NCBI GenBank assembly: GCA_003971905.1
Contig: RSEE01000012.1
Location: 434,001-498,000, forward strand
Length of the DNA: 64,000 bases
Direction of reading: 5' to 3'
Source of the DNA: Moniliella sp. 'wahieum'
Lineage: Eukaryota > Basidiomycota > Moniliellomycetes > Moniliellales > Moniliellaceae
Part shown: piece after piece, positions 1-11,603 of the stretch
Position numbering within the stretch: position 1 is the stretch's first letter
Layout of the letters: each line of letters begins with the position of its first letter
Program-made: the position numbers and the translations under genes
Notes under the pieces: generated by a model
Databases searched by the model: none
Told to the model about the DNA's origin: nothing
Seen by the model: the letters and a program-made list of their open reading frames with translations, nothing else

Positions 1-891
1 GGCAATTTGATGGAACAGCTCGCCGCCGCGGGCCAGTTCGAGAACCAAAAAGTAGTACTCATCCGACTCGCTAAACTCAAGGAGGCGGACGATATTGTCG
101 TGATCGAGACCACGCATGATCTGCACTTCCTTGAGAATGTTGGCGCGCTGTGAAGAGAAAAAGTAAAAAAAAGGTTAGTTCCATCGAAGGAAGACAGAAA
201 GACGGAAGAAAGAGACAACTAGTACACACTTCGGTTGCCTTGTTCTTCTTGCGGAACTTGGGATTGAGGCGGTCAGCGTTGAGCGGGTTGAGCTCATACT
301 TGCGAACCACCTTGATAGCGCACTCCATGCCCGTCTCACGATGAGCCGCTTTGTAGACATTGCTAAACGCTCCGTCTCCCATCTTATCGAGCAACACATA
401 GCGCTCAGTTAAACCCTTATAGTCGGGCATGCCGGCTTGGGACTTGGCCACACGCTCCTGGCGCTCCTGCTCCACCAGTTTCTCAGCCACATCGCGGTGC
501 CGGTTACGGTGCTGTGTGTCGTGGGTAGGTGTGGAGGCGTACGCAGGAAGAGGAGACATGGCGTCCCCTTGGATGACAGGCGATGGGTTGAGCAGCAGGG
601 CCTGATCGATTGAGGGCTGCGAGCCGCGGACGGCGGTCGTAGAAAGAGAGAGGTCAGGCTCGAGGTGCGGGGCCAGAGCAGGGGAGGCCGGTAGCGGCTT
701 GGCCACCTCGACGTAATCGAGGCCGGCGTCGTGCTTTGAGGGGACGACGACGGTAGGCTGGGGAGGGGTCAGCACGATGAGCGTCGAGACGAGGGTGGGG
801 CAGGCGGAATGAGGCGTACAGAAGCGGGGTAGGAGGGGTCTGCGGCTTTGCCGTGACGGATGAAGTTGCGGAACTGCTCGAGCATGGGCAT
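1..891 (-). CDS. RCK2: RCK2/SRK1-like CAMK-family Ser/Thr protein kinase, N-terminal part (runs off window)
   Basis: The gene continues past base 1, so only the N-terminal half is present. I read three exons, 891-820, 757-230 and 147-1, all joined in phase 0. Introns are 819-758 (GTACGC...CCCCAG) and 229-148 (GTGTGT...TTCACAG). The protein begins MPMLEQFRNFIRHGK, a start typical of fungal RCK2/SRK1 kinases, followed by a Pro/Ser-rich leader. The kinase domain then opens with the Gly loop GDGAFSNVYKA, the ATP-binding lysine in CAIKVV, and NILKEVQIMRGLDHDNIVRL followed by YYFLVLELARGGELFHQI. A Lys/Arg-rich insert (FRKKNKATER) lies between beta-3 and helix C. Family members are MAPK-activated kinases acting in stress and translation control. 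The upstream ATG of the long open frame (1366) is rejected because it bypasses intron 1. Family assignment is confident; the exact orthologue is less so. Confidence 0.8.
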
Positions 892-2678
892 GGTGGGGAG
901 TGGTGCGCACACCGGGAAGGGATGGTGGTGGTGGTGGGAGCAGAGCGGCGGGGAGAAGCGGCGGCGACGATAGGCCTGGCTCAGCTCTTGGACGTGATGG
1001 GCTGCGGCAGCTGCGGAACTGACGGGCACTGGTGCGGGCTGGATGTTCCGATGACGTCGGCGTCTCAGATGAGCCGTCGCCCGTGGAACACGACGTGGCC
1101 ATTGGCCATGGGCGATTAATCGAGTGGCAGGTGGCCAGTGGCATGTGGCCCATCCAGCCGTATTGAAACTTCAGCTTGAACATTGAACATCGAAGGGCTG
1201 AATCGCGGCGCTCGCACTGGACCAGCGCCAGCACAGCGGCCAGCCTCCATGCAGCACGTATCTCTCTCATTTGGGCCGCCCGATGCACGAGGCCCGTCCC
1301 CAAGCCAAACAGACGCCCACACCGCCCGCAGCGACATATCACCCTTCGTGCTTCACGCGCACGCACCCCCGCAAGCCCCGTGCCTAGCAGCTGTCTTGAT
1401 GCAATGCTCGATGCCCACCTCCCTGCATCTGCATCTGCAGGCTGCCTCGATCACACGCCGATCATCGATTCCACCCTTGAGCTTCCTCATGCATCGCATG
1501 CTTCCGCGACGTCATCGACGTCATCTACGGCACCTACGTCATCGACGCCGCGCCGTGTCTATGCGCTCCACACTCGGACGAATCGGGGCGAAATACAGAA
1601 GAGATAGCCACCAGCACGAGCCTAGCAGGCCGTAGCCTGCCGTAGCAGCTCATCGCAGCACCTTGCGCGTTGGGCCGCCAACCCCGGCCACCCACCCTGG
1701 TCCCCGCGCAACACGAATCGCTGGCAGCCCACGGGAGGTAACCAATCCCAAAGCCTCTTCTGCGTCATTTTGACGTATCTCGGCCAGAAAAATTAAGCAG
1801 CTGCTAGTACATGATCATAGTAATGCTGTTGGATTCCCTTTTTGGCCCACGTTGAACAAACATGATAGTACACTTTTGAGACACTTCGAATTCAACATTC
1901 AACGTATTCAACCGTGAAGCTTGGCTTGCCCCCGGTCCAACCTCCGACAGGAGAGTCCGCCACAACACAAGTGTAGGTCTATTGATTTTCAAGATAATGT
2001 GTGTGGATGCTGTCATCTCTACTTTCCATATCGGAGGGTGGAAAGAAAAGTGCCAACAACCCTACTGCTCCCCGACCTGCACGTGACGGGTAGGGGGGCT
2101 GGCTACTCCAAAGATCGGGCATATGACAGAGTCGCGTCGACGCGTCCCTCCCATACCTTAAAAGGGGAGCGGTGGTGCAAAGAGTAACCGTGGCACAAGG
2201 CGGAGTGGTGGAGCAAGGAGGAGATATGGAGAGCAATTGAGGGGGGGAGGGGGGGACAAGGGGGGACAAGAAGTGGAGGGGAACAAAGGGTCGGTGGAAC
2301 CAGGGAAGGGTTGGGGCAAGGATGATCGGTGAACCAGAGGTGGTGGACTCGACCCACGTAATGTGATACGACGACCCTGGGCCCTGCCAGGGGGCTCTCA
2401 CACAGGTTGACGGGGTACAATCCCTTAGGTGAAGGACGACTCACGGTGGTTTCGGGTTTGGGCTATTTGGTGGCGTGAATCATCAGTTGACCGGAAACCG
2501 TGAGGAGTTGGACAAAAGAAAGGCGGGAAGGGACGAGAATGGAAGGTGGGATAAAAGATCCCCACTGATAGAGAGGATGCTGACTGTTGGTTGACCCCTT
2601 TTTGGTAACCCCCTTCTGTCTAATCCCCATCGCACTGGCATAGATGTTGACAGAGCGAAGCAGACGAAGCTGCTATTC
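892..2678. other. Spacer upstream of the kinase, no supported gene
   Basis: Open frames of up to 150 codons overlap in several phases (for example 1176-1635 +), but none has a recognisable domain or a consistent codon pattern. The first several hundred bases probably hold the kinase promoter. A G-rich tract lies at about 2237-2280. Confidence 0.5.
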
Positions 2679-2934
2679 GTAGAGTGCGGCGTGGGAGCAC
2701 TCGCGATCCTATGGAAGAGCTGCAAAGGGGCCTTCAGACAGGCGTGAAGACAAAGGGGTGAACCACAAGTCTTCAAGCAACATCTGAAGGAAAGGAGACA
2801 GGAGAGAGAAAAGGGAAATGGAGTGAGCAGGGCGTGCGCGGCCTGCGAGCGGAACTCTTTCGACCGGCTAAGCGAGAGCGTCACCCACATCCACTGAGGG
2901 TGGGCGAAGAGGAAGCCTCGCACTACCCCCCCAA
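2679..2934 (-). mobile_element. MITE-like element, copy C (inverted, diverged)
   Basis: Read on the minus strand, this segment aligns along its whole length with the two well-preserved copies at 25987-26233 and 51901-52151. It shares the blocks GACGCTC..GCTTAGCCG, CCGCTCGCAGGCCGCGC, CTTCAGATGTTGCTTGAAGA, TTGTGGTTCACC and GGATCGCGAGTGCTC. It has several substitutions and no matching target-site duplication, so it is probably an older insertion. Open frames across it (2483-3196 -) are fortuitous. Confidence 0.65.
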
Positions 2935-4904
2935 CAGAAGCAAGCGGAGGCTGCGAAGGAACTAAGAATGTATCATCCGGTAGCACTTCCTCGTTATTAC
3001 TATAACCGTTTCTTCGCAGGTCTTGTGTCGGCACCGAAGTACTAATAGGGTGGACGCCGACAGAAGGGACCACGGCCAGGGAAGGCCCCGGTCGCCCCCC
3101 AGTAGAGAAGGAAAGAAGTGAGACCCCAAAGATCCGCCCTCTCGGGACTTCGGGGCAACCGGTGGGATCCTCGGTTGTCGTTGCGCACGGCTGCACAGGC
3201 CAACAAAAGTGATCCGATAGCAGTGGGCGGGGTCAACATCTTCTTGTTGGGAAGATCTGGCATAGTCGTTGCATGCAAATGAGACGCCGGTGATCGTTCT
3301 GGACATATGAGAGCAAAACCGTTGTAGTTCTATTATAAAAACAATCGAAGGGATGCTCGCCCAGCTTCAAATCCCTCGCTTGAAGCTCAAGTGTAGGGGA
3401 ACGAACTTGCCCACCCTGCCCCCAACTTGACGGGCAACTTGGGCGGTTCCCCCTACTCTATTATTCCAAAAAAGTTTTCACGGTTGACTTCGGTTGCAAT
3501 GTCTCTCATCAAGATACGAGAACTGGAAGACGAGGTCGAGGAGAAAGAAGCAACTAAGAGAAGAAGTTGTGCCTGAACTGGATTGATCAATTGGCGATAT
3601 CAGGAGAGGAAGACGCCACTGGACCGTGGGGGTTAACAAGGACCGTTGGTTACAAACAGGGACTAACAGTGAAACAACAATTACACAGGGAAAACGGGGG
3701 ACAGGGATTACAGCGGGGACGGTCGCCGGTCCTCAGTCCTCAGCTGAGATCGAATCTGACCGCATAACCAATCTGCGGTCGGGGTTAAGAAGGCGAAGAG
3801 AGCGCGTACACTACATCGGCCTTGCTAGCCCGTCATCGCCTGTAACACCTCCGGCTTGGGTTTCCTTCCAGGTTTGAATAATTAAGTCCCATATATAGGT
3901 TGGCATACAAGGCCATTATATCGGCCGCGTTGTTGTCGATTGCGTCCACAAGGGGTCAAAGCAATGCAGAGCAACAGTATACTACATTCATAATATTCGG
4001 CACAGGGAAGAATCAATACGCATTCGGTAACAGGGGCCGATGAGATGGAGTATAAAAAAAGAGGGTCCTCGCGAGTTGATCACAACGCAAATGGTAATAT
4101 TGTCCGGATCAATGTCCATGCCCGTATACACATCGTAGGGAGGCAGTTAGAGCGAGCAAAACATAAAATCTCGTAAAAAGAAAGTGGTCTACATGCCACG
4201 CCACTCATCGAGGTCGGGGGAGCCCTGCTGGGTAATAGAGGTCGAGGGATAGTAATGACGAGTAGTAATCGTGGTGCCGTTTTCGTCATACGTCTGGTGG
4301 ATCTGGCCATGTCGAAGCAAATGTGGAGCGCAACTTCCTGGGCGGCTTCTCTAAGTAATACAATGGATGGAGGTGGTGGGCGTTGAATTCTGACCCGAGA
4401 TGGCAGGTACGTCCCCAGCCAACCGTACTATGACGTCTGGGTCTGTGACCCCTCAGTCACATCGACACAAGCTGTGGTTAGTAGTAGTGGACTGTACTGT
4501 ACTCGTGTACTTAAAAAAGCGCGCTTTTCATTATTAGACACACTGTTCTGTTTCCTGCATACACTTTCGATCTGGACCACACTCAGTAAGCCCATACACT
4601 TGCAACAAAACCAGCAGGATAACTATGCCTTCACCGCCATTGTCTTTCGAAACCCCAGCTTCCCACTAATAGTTGCATCTTGAAGGTGCCAGTGCCGGTA
4701 ACCCACGATGTCTTCAGACCGGGGCGAAAGGGAGACGTTCGATCTACCCATTATGCCCCCCAGAACGTCACCATGGTGCGCTGCGGTAGATTGATTGGGG
4801 ACTAGCAGCCAGAAGCCAATGGCACGGCATCGTCTGCCTTGGCCCAACGGACCACCCTACCGCGGCGCTGGCGCTGCATGGAAGCGGGGTGTACATGAGA
4901 AAGT
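2935..4904. other. Spacer, no firmly supported gene
   Basis: No long conserved frame is visible. On the minus strand at about 4330-4190 there is a short open stretch ending HYYPSTSITQQGSPDLDEWRGM then TAG, preceded by a possible acceptor (TTACTTAG). This could be the last exon of an unrecognised gene, but no upstream exon could be joined with confidence. The rest shows only AT-richer filler sequence. Confidence 0.4.
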
Positions 4905-6151
4905 CTAGAGCTCAGCGCGCCAACTCGCTGCAATGATGGCGATGCCCAGCACAAACACCAAAATCGCCACATCGTCCAGCAATGACGAAACGAGAGACCA
5001 GTACTGGGCACCAGTTTGCAGCATCAGCTGGACGGCCGGGATGGGGATCTGTGACGCCAATGTCCGTACCACCCCCCGTTGCTGGCTTGCCCCGCAGCGC
5101 CCACATCCGACCCGATTGCAGTACAATCTCCAGCGTGACAAAAAGGGTAAACAAGGGCTAACAACAAAATGGGTCAACTCAACGCCTGGTACAAAGACGA
5201 ATGGCCACGCGAGATGAGGGGAGGAGGGGAGGGAGGAGGGGAGGGAGGAGGGGGAGGGGGCACGTACAAATTGCTGGAGGGGCATGTGAGCACCCAAATT
5301 GAACGCGGGCAAGTCGGCCGCATCTGGCGGCGCAACGGCCAATCGCCCCCAGGCGTTCAAGATGGACCGAGGCGGGTGGGTAAATTGTTGGCTGGTCTGG
5401 ACCTGCGCCGGGACCAATGAGCAGTAAATGCCGTTCCAAATGTAAACAGCGCAAAAACAAAGATTGCCACCAAATGAACCCAACTCAGTAGGTGGTCAAA
5501 CAGGTTTTGCGCGCGAACGGCTGCCGTGCCTGCCCCGGCACCAGCACCCATCGATTGCATGTGAGCGACCAACGATGCGAACGGGTCGTCTCCCGCGCCC
5601 AACCCCGCACCAGCCCCAAGACCAGGGCCCGCCCAGCATCCGAGCCGAACGGGTGGAAACGGCGGGAAGGGCGACTCGCTGCGGCTCCCCGACCTGTTGG
5701 CCCCAGGGCCTGCACCTGCTCCTCCCTCGGCTCCCATCTGAGCTTGCAACGCGCGCATGAACTGCTGCAACGGATCGTCCGGCGACGGCTCAACGCGTGG
5801 GTAAGTGAGCGCATCCGCTTCTGAAGCGGTGGGCTTGTCGGAAGATGACGTGCCGAGGCTCCCTCCGGGTGGCGGGTGAGAGGGCGGGGACGGCGGCTCG
5901 GTGGAGGAGCTCGGCAGCTCTTCGCCCTTGGTTCAGAGGACTTGAGTGAGGGGCCAGGGGAGGGCATAGAGCGAGGCCTCGTCGCCCCCACGGCCGGCCC
6001 TGGGTGATGCGTGCGAGACGGTCCAGTTCCGCGGGCGAGGATCTTGGCCTTGCGCGCCTCCCGCCGAGCCCGCGCTGCGTCGGCAGGCGAAGGGAAGACG
6101 AGGGCGTGCGGTTGCTGGCGCTGGCTCAGCGGCAGAAGTGGGCTCGTCCAT
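4905..6151 (-). CDS. GET2: GET2/CAMLG-like subunit of the GET tail-anchored protein insertion complex
   Basis: Get2 is an ER membrane receptor whose basic cytosolic N-terminus recruits the Get3 ATPase carrying tail-anchored proteins. The start ATG at 6151 gives MDEPTSAAEPAP. Next comes a basic motif ARARREARKAKILARGT followed by DRLARI, which resembles the Get3-binding segment of the family. A Gly/Pro-rich linker leads to three hydrophobic segments: LVAIFVFALFTFGTAF, LFTLFVTLEIVLQSGRMW and a C-terminal LLDDVAILVFVLGIAIIAA. An intron at 5267-5158 (GTACGTG...TTGTTAG) separates the first two. The frame changes several times, near 6095, 6045, 6010, 5940 and in the G run near 5075, while the protein pattern continues. 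Identification rests on the basic motif plus membrane topology; sequence identity in this family is generally low. Confidence 0.7.
5213..5262. repeat. Purine tract (GGGGA/GGGAGGA repeats) inside the GET2 intron
   Basis: About 50 bases of almost pure G and A on the plus strand. On the coding strand this is a long C/T tract just inside the 5' end of the intron, away from the acceptor. It is a candidate G-quadruplex or triplex former. Confidence 0.7.
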
Positions 6152-6577
6152 GGCGGTGGCGGTGAGGTGGAGGTGACACAAGCGCGGAAGAAGGAGGTGG
6201 GGGGGGCGCTAAAGTAAGGAACCTGGGGAAGCAGCCGGACGTACTGAAACCTGGCCATCCATCCGTTCTGCTTACTGCCCCCCGAGGAGCAAACCTACGT
6301 GGAGCCAGTCGAACCATGAACATTTCATCCACCGTACGCATCGATCGATTCAATCCGTCGACGAAGGCAAGCATGGGCCAGCCAGTGGTCACGTGCACAG
6401 TGGTCGCATCAAGCATCAAGCTTCAAGCTTTCAGGGAGGACGCCAGTGCTGCTGCTGCCCCATCGTCGGCGGAATCTGCTGGGGGTTCCGCTGGTGCACG
6501 GCCAGGCCAATGGGCTGCAGCTGGCGGTTGCACCATTGGGCTGCCCACTCGCCCCCTTTCGCTAGGCCTTGGTGAGC
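6152..6577. promoter_or_regulatory. Shared spacer between divergent GET2 and the next plus-strand gene
   Basis: About 425 bases separate two oppositely directed starts, so both promoters must lie here. No TATA box is evident. It contains palindromic CATCAAGCTTCAAGC (about 6408-6428), a word that recurs in other spacers. Confidence 0.45.
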
Positions 6578-7985
6578 ATGAGCACCCCCCACAGCCCCCC
6601 GCGCCAGCCGCCGAGGCGGCACCGCCTCCACTTCTCCGCCCGCGCCCCAGCTGGACCAGGCTGTGTCCGAGCTCGTCTCGGGCTTTTCGTCCTGGTGGGG
6701 CGGCGTATCGAAGAAACTTGCTCGGCCGTCGAGACGGCTCGGAGCAACTTGCAGCAGGGCAGCCAGACCTTCCTGGCGGCTGCCAAAGACGAGATCAGCC
6801 GCTTTGAGGCGAGTCTCGAGGAGGCGCCAACGCAAGGCGCGCGAGGAATCTGCTGCTGCTCCCGACGATGCTGACGTGGATGCCGCTGCCGCTGCGCTCC
6901 CCCGCCTCCGGCTCTTCCGCCGCTCCCCCGCCCTGCGGACAAGGGAAGGACAAGGGCAAAGGCCGCGAGGTCTCGCTCGATGAACTTTCAGCCCTCGAGG
7001 GTCCTGAAGGCGCTGCCCGCGCCCAAGCAGCTAGTCTCGGCACTTCGTCGCCGGCGCTCGTGTTTGATGCCGACGGCGACGTTATCTCAGGTGGCGTCGG
7101 CCTACCGCACAAGAGGCCCAGCTAGAGCAGGGATGGAGCAAGGCCTGGAACAAGGATTGGCCCGCGCCCAAGCGCTGGTCAGCAACGTGACCAAGCAGCT
7201 GGGCGACGATCCGCGTGTACAGAGTTTGTCTGCTTCCCTCACCCACTGGGCCAGCCAAGCGGGGGAGCAGCTCAAGCAGCGCACCGCCACCGCCAATGCG
7301 GACCCAGATGCTCCCACACCCGCCCCGGGCGCGGGCAGCTCCTCCGATTTGCTGGCCAGCCTGTCGCGCTCGATTCAGACCAGTCTCCCCACTTGGATTG
7401 GGAGCGAGCAGAGCCAGCGCTGGCCCACAAGGCATGGAGCGTGGCGAAGAGTTCACCAAGGGGTGACGCAGGGTGTGCGCGATTTGGCTGGCGAACTGGT
7501 CCAAGTGACGCCCTTGGACGGAAATAAGGCCAACCCCAGCGCGCTGTCTGCCTCTGCTCTCGCAGCCCCTGGTCTGATATTTGACCCGTCCCGGCGCCTA
7601 CGCCGCCCCGGCAGCCACCCCACCAAATCGCCCCCATTGCCCCTCTCAAGAGCGCAATGAAACACCCGACCAAGACGTTGACCCCTGATCGGCCGCTGCC
7701 CCTACGTCCAGCCTGGCGCCAGCGACTCCCTCTGGGCTCCTACGTCGGGTGTCGACCCTGCTAAGGCTGCGCCCACTGCGGCCTTGGCCTCCTTCCCGGC
7801 CCCGAACCCAAATCGGACGGGTCGGGATGGGGGTTGAGCGATGACGAGGAGGGCTTGCCTGTTTCGGTTGCCCCCGCCGCTTCCGCTTCCGCTTCTGCTT
7901 CTGCTTCCGTCCGTTTCTCACCAGGCCTTGCCAAGCGCCGTGCGTGCCAGTGACAGACGAGGATTCTGACTCGGACTGGGAATGA
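6578..7985 (+). CDS. Unclassified Ala/Ser-rich protein with a BSD-protein-like N-terminal module
   Basis: The best start is ATG 6578 (MSTPHSPPRQPP). Across several frame breaks the protein continues through LDQAVSELVSGFSSWWGG, then SAVETARSNLQQGSQTFLAA and KDEISRFEASLEEA. This Trp-containing helical pattern is like the region preceding the BSD domain in fungal DOS2-type proteins. Further blocks are KGREVSLDELSALEG, ALVFDADGDVI, a helix ARAQALVSNVTKQLGDDPRV and GVRDLAGELVQVTPLD. The C-terminus is acidic and ends DEDSDSDWE before TGA at 7983-7985. I could not see the BSD domain itself, so the family call is tentative. At least five frame changes are needed. It starts head-to-head with GET2 and converges on KES1. 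Confidence 0.45.
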
Positions 7986-8201
7986 GGACGATTGACTTGT
8001 GTCGCGAGGCACGTCGCAGACTAGCCCCGCGAGGTGATTCAACGTATAGCCAAACATACTTCTGACATACGAATCTATTGCTGGAACTTGAGATGCAATG
8101 GGTCAAAACCGAGAGGGTCCAGTAAGAAAGCAGCGGGGAGCAGGGAAATGCCAAACATATTGAACAAGCGGCTCACAGGGACAAGGGGACAAGGGGCAAG
8201 G

Positions 8202-8242
8202 CGGGGGTGAGGGGGGTTGGGGGTTGGGGGGTTGGGGGGCAG
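8202..8242 (+). other. G-quadruplex-prone run between convergent genes
   Basis: Plus strand reads as runs GGGGG, GGGGGG, GGGGG, GGGGGG and GGGGGG separated by one to three bases. It lies in the 330 bp between the 3' ends of two convergent genes, where both transcripts must terminate. Confidence 0.7.
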
Positions 8243-8316
8243 GAGCAACAAGGGAGAGATGGGCAACAAGATCCGAGAGGGAAAGCTAAAACAAGCAATC
8301 TAAGACACAGGCGTCC

Positions 8317-9628
8317 TCACTCGCTCTCCAATCCCAACCGCCCACGATGGCAGTCGCAACGGTCATTGGGGTGCGGGTGCAACTGGGCAAAGTAGCTAAC
8401 CACCGCTGGGTCTTGGAAGGCCGAGGGCAAGCCAGAGATGCGCGGCACAAACCTCCCTAACGGCGCAGCATACGCAAAGAAACGAGGCACAGTTCAAATC
8501 GTTTTCCTCCCGCTCCCGTGTGGCCTGCGCTGCTCATCCTCAATCGCCGTCTTGTGCTCGGTAGCAGCGTTCATATCCTTGTTCTCGATCGCCTTGGTCA
8601 CTTCAGCCCAAAGCCGCCGCGACTCGTTCGTCGCCTGCTCTGCCTCGGGTCGCACTGACTTGGGCGCGATCGTAGCGTTGGCGGCGGAGAAGAGGACGCT
8701 TTGCTGACCAGTGATGGTATTCTTGTAGTCCATCTTGGAGGACCACTTGCCCGTCACCTCGCCCACCGTCTGGCCGTTGCGCTTCACCTTACCCTCGATG
8801 GCATTGTAGGTACCGGTAAAGTAGCCCTTGGTCTTGAATTCAACTGTGCACGCCATCTTGGTTGCTGCACACTCAATCAACGACGTATCGCCTAGCTCGA
8901 GCACCATGCTACCAAACAGGATGCCGCGGGCATACATGTTGGGCATCCCAATCACGTACTCTCCATCCTCCGGCCGCTCAACAACACCACCCGGCTGTCG
9001 CCGCCCATGAGGGTGGCGGCACTGTTACCCAAAAACTTGCTCTTGGGTTGCAGTTCGCCATAATCAGCACCTTGTGTTCAGGCGCACAATAAAAGTAGCG
9101 CTGATAGGGGGGTGGTGCGAAACTGGAAGGGAAAACCAGGCCAGAACCACCGCACCGCAGAGTGAAGCGCAAACACAGTCAGTCAGTTACTCAGTCGGTC
9201 AATGCAAAAATGGCAACGCACCTTGCTCGGCAATGTAGTATCCGTGCGAGCCATCGGGGTAGGTGTAGGAGCACTCGAAAAACTCGCCAATACGGGTTGT
9301 AACTGTCAGAGCACAACGAGTCAGTGCGCCGCTTGGATTCAGGTGGCGAGGTACAGGCGTCACGTACGGTTTTTTCACGCCCTTGGGCTTGATGTGCCAG
9401 CCGGCGAGATAGTAGCGCATCACGGCCACAAACCGATCCACAGGGTCCTCGAGCGCCGCAGCGCCAAAGATCAGATCGGGATGCGACATAAAGTCAGTAA
9501 TGCGCTCCAGCATCGAACGCGGCTCGAGCAAACGTCGGCAGCGTCACGCGCGACAGGTCCATCCCGATCCGCAGCTGGCCAATCAAGCTGAGGAGGATGC
9601 TGCCATTCTCCTCGTCGAGTTCTTCCAT
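8317..9628 (-). CDS. KES1: Oxysterol-binding protein, KES1/OSH4 type
   Basis: Osh4-type proteins exchange sterol and PI4P between membranes. The start chosen is ATG 9628 (MEELDEENGSILLSLIG), followed by QLRIGMDLSRVTLP and LEPRSMLERITDFMSHPDL. Signature pieces follow in order: a motif equivalent to KPYNPVLGEFF (here broken around an intron near 9365-9300), the OSBP signature VSHHPPIS after a second intron at about 9224-9123, then KSKFLGNSAAT, YARGILFGSMVLELGD, FKTKGYFTGTYNAIEGKV and a helix VRPEAEQATNESRRLWAEVT. The likely C-terminus reads VPRFFAYAAPLGRFVPR and ends LGLESE then TGA at 8317, reached by passing one in-frame stop near 8494. Several one- or two-base breaks are present. There is no PH domain, as expected for the short OSH subfamily. 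Confidence 0.85.
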
Positions 9629-11603
9629 GTCATCTGCATTGTCCTGCCCATTTGGTGTGATGCTGACTTGGAGGTTCCGAGCAAGCTGGAGAGCACCATA
9701 ACAGCCAGGAGAACACGAGGACAAGCACCGAAAGCGAGACGGGGGGGGGCGGTGGTGGCCGTCAACGAGCTGGCGTCCACCCATTGGCCAGACCAGGCCA
9801 ACCCTTGCGTACGCGCCCGCCGAAAGAGCGCAACCCTAGCGTCACTGGCGCCGCGCACGGCCCCGTGCGGTGTCCGCCAGATAATGGTCACCGGTCCGCG
9901 TCCAGCCAGCACTGAGTTTGCGCCAACTCGTCTCGACGCGTGACGCAACCGCGCACGGTGGCGCCTGCTGGGCCTCCAACGGCAACAGCACGGCTGTCTG
10001 GCTCCCTCGCCGCCTGCCCCCCCTCCCGGGCCTCTCGATGATGTCTGTCTCTCTTCGAGCATCCCGCCGCCAGACGCGGTTGAGGAAGAAGGACAGGCAA
10101 GTGGGGGGGAAAGCAGCAGTATGGAAGATTGCTGGGATTACCACACACAAGGGCAAAAAGACCCACCACGTCTCATTGAAACAGAGAGCAGCACACAGGC
10201 CCCCGCAAACCGTGAACGGCAGTACAGCAAGGATAGTGCCGCGCATGAGGAACGCTGCGGTTCTGTTAGCTCTGGGGTGGCCCCAGCCGAAGCAAGAGAG
10301 TAATGTTCGAAGCGTGGGGCGCAAGACCATATCGGGAGGCGCTCCGAAGCAAAAAAACGGGAGAGACTTGTCTCCGTCGTCGCTATATCCACGTTTGGTC
10401 AGCGCTACTCAAACGCAGGCCGGCATCGGCCTCTAATGTCGGGGACGATGAGGTGGGTTAGCCATGAGTCAGATTCACGCTGAAACAGCAGCAATTAAAA
10501 AAGCCGTCTTCGGGCCTATATGAGATCTGAGATCTACTTGAGATCATGTGATGAGAGTGTGGAAATAGGGCCGGTATTGAGATACACTGGTGTGGTATAA
10601 TCAAGGCTGAGGTTTTCTGTTGGAGATTTACCGAGGGACTGCACCAAGAAGAAGACAAGGGCAAACAGATCCCCAGCAGAGCTGGAGCCACACATGCCCT
10701 CTCTGTCTCACAGTAGTAGATCCACAAAAGGAAAAGCCAAAAAAGAAGCAGCCAAGTGCGGCAGCACATATATCCAGCAGCCAGCATGTCATCCACTATG
10801 CCCAGCACCCAACTTCCCTAGTCCAGATGGGTCCACCACCCCAAGCTCCCTGGAACAGCAGCGCTAGTATACGTTCGTACGAGACCAGCAGGTGCTTCTG
10901 TCCACCAGGCTTTTGCCATGCGATGGTGTTTACAAATGTCTGTTTTCAAATGAAGTGTGGCGCAGCAGCGTCACCGTGACGGGGTGTGAGGCTGGTGATC
11001 GAACGCTAGTGAGACGCGGCCGACCCCCACAAAATCAGCGGATGCGCGCCCCCACGAGGCCTTCTCCTGTTAGTTGGTGCTCAGGCCGAACCATGCCTCT
11101 CCCTGCCATCTCGCCAGCGCATGAGGCCTCAGGACAATGCGACTCAAACGGTATTTAACGGCATTGCTCCTGCAGCGGGGATCACAAACGCTGCTCCGTT
11201 GCCCCGCCCCCGCATCCATTCGCCCCCTTCCTTTGCCCGCCGTCCCGCTGTTGGCTGTCGGCACGGGATGAGCCGGGCTGGGTGGATCCCCGCCAGACGG
11301 GCGGGGAGCATGGTGGACACCGTGTCCAGCGGTATGCAACCAACCGCTCAATGTTATCATTTCGGGAGGCTCCGACCCTGCGTTACGCACCGACCTGGGC
11401 CTACGCGAATGGGCACGGGCCATGGATTCAACAATGAGTGTCTGGAAGCACCGTGGGCATTGCAACAAGCAACTTAGAGGTGATGGGCGTTTGGCGCGTC
11501 GAAGAAAAGGTTTCGAGAAAAGGTCGAAGAAAAGGTCGAAGAAAAGGTCGAAGAAAAGTCGAAGAAAAGGTCGAAAAAAGGAACTTCGCCAAATCAATGC
11601 CCA
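9629..11603. other. Spacer, KES1 promoter side; no supported gene
   Basis: A minus-strand frame at 9842-10330 encodes a hydrophobic stretch (TILAVLPFTVCGGLCAALCF and WWVFLPLCVVIPAIF), but I find no conserved motif and it overlaps long open frames on the other strand. It could be an upstream exon or chance. Between 10400 and 11500 only short unrelated frames occur. Confidence 0.4.
11499..11580 (+). repeat. 12-bp minisatellite, unit AAGGTCGAAGAA
   Basis: Five to six tandem copies of a 12-base unit, one shortened by a base. Being a multiple of three, it reads as a Lys/Arg/Ser repeat on plus and as Phe-Phe-Asp-Leu on minus. Confidence 0.9.

Noticed and set aside
77-1366. A single 429-codon minus-strand frame as the full kinase N-terminus
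   Set aside because: Its first 160 codons are low-complexity Arg/Ser/Pro sequence, while the conserved start MPMLEQFRNFIRHGK lies in another frame joined by a good intron (819-758).
1176-1635. Two overlapping plus-strand frames of 143 and 150 codons
   Set aside because: Both phases are open over the same GC-rich sequence, neither shows a domain, and they lie in the kinase promoter region.
2483-3196. A 237-codon minus-strand frame as a gene
   Set aside because: It runs straight through mobile-element copy C and has no motif, so it is a chance frame.
9842-10330. A membrane protein gene on the minus strand
   Set aside because: Hydrophobic but without conserved motifs, and overlapped by a longer open frame on plus; kept only as a note in the spacer entry.
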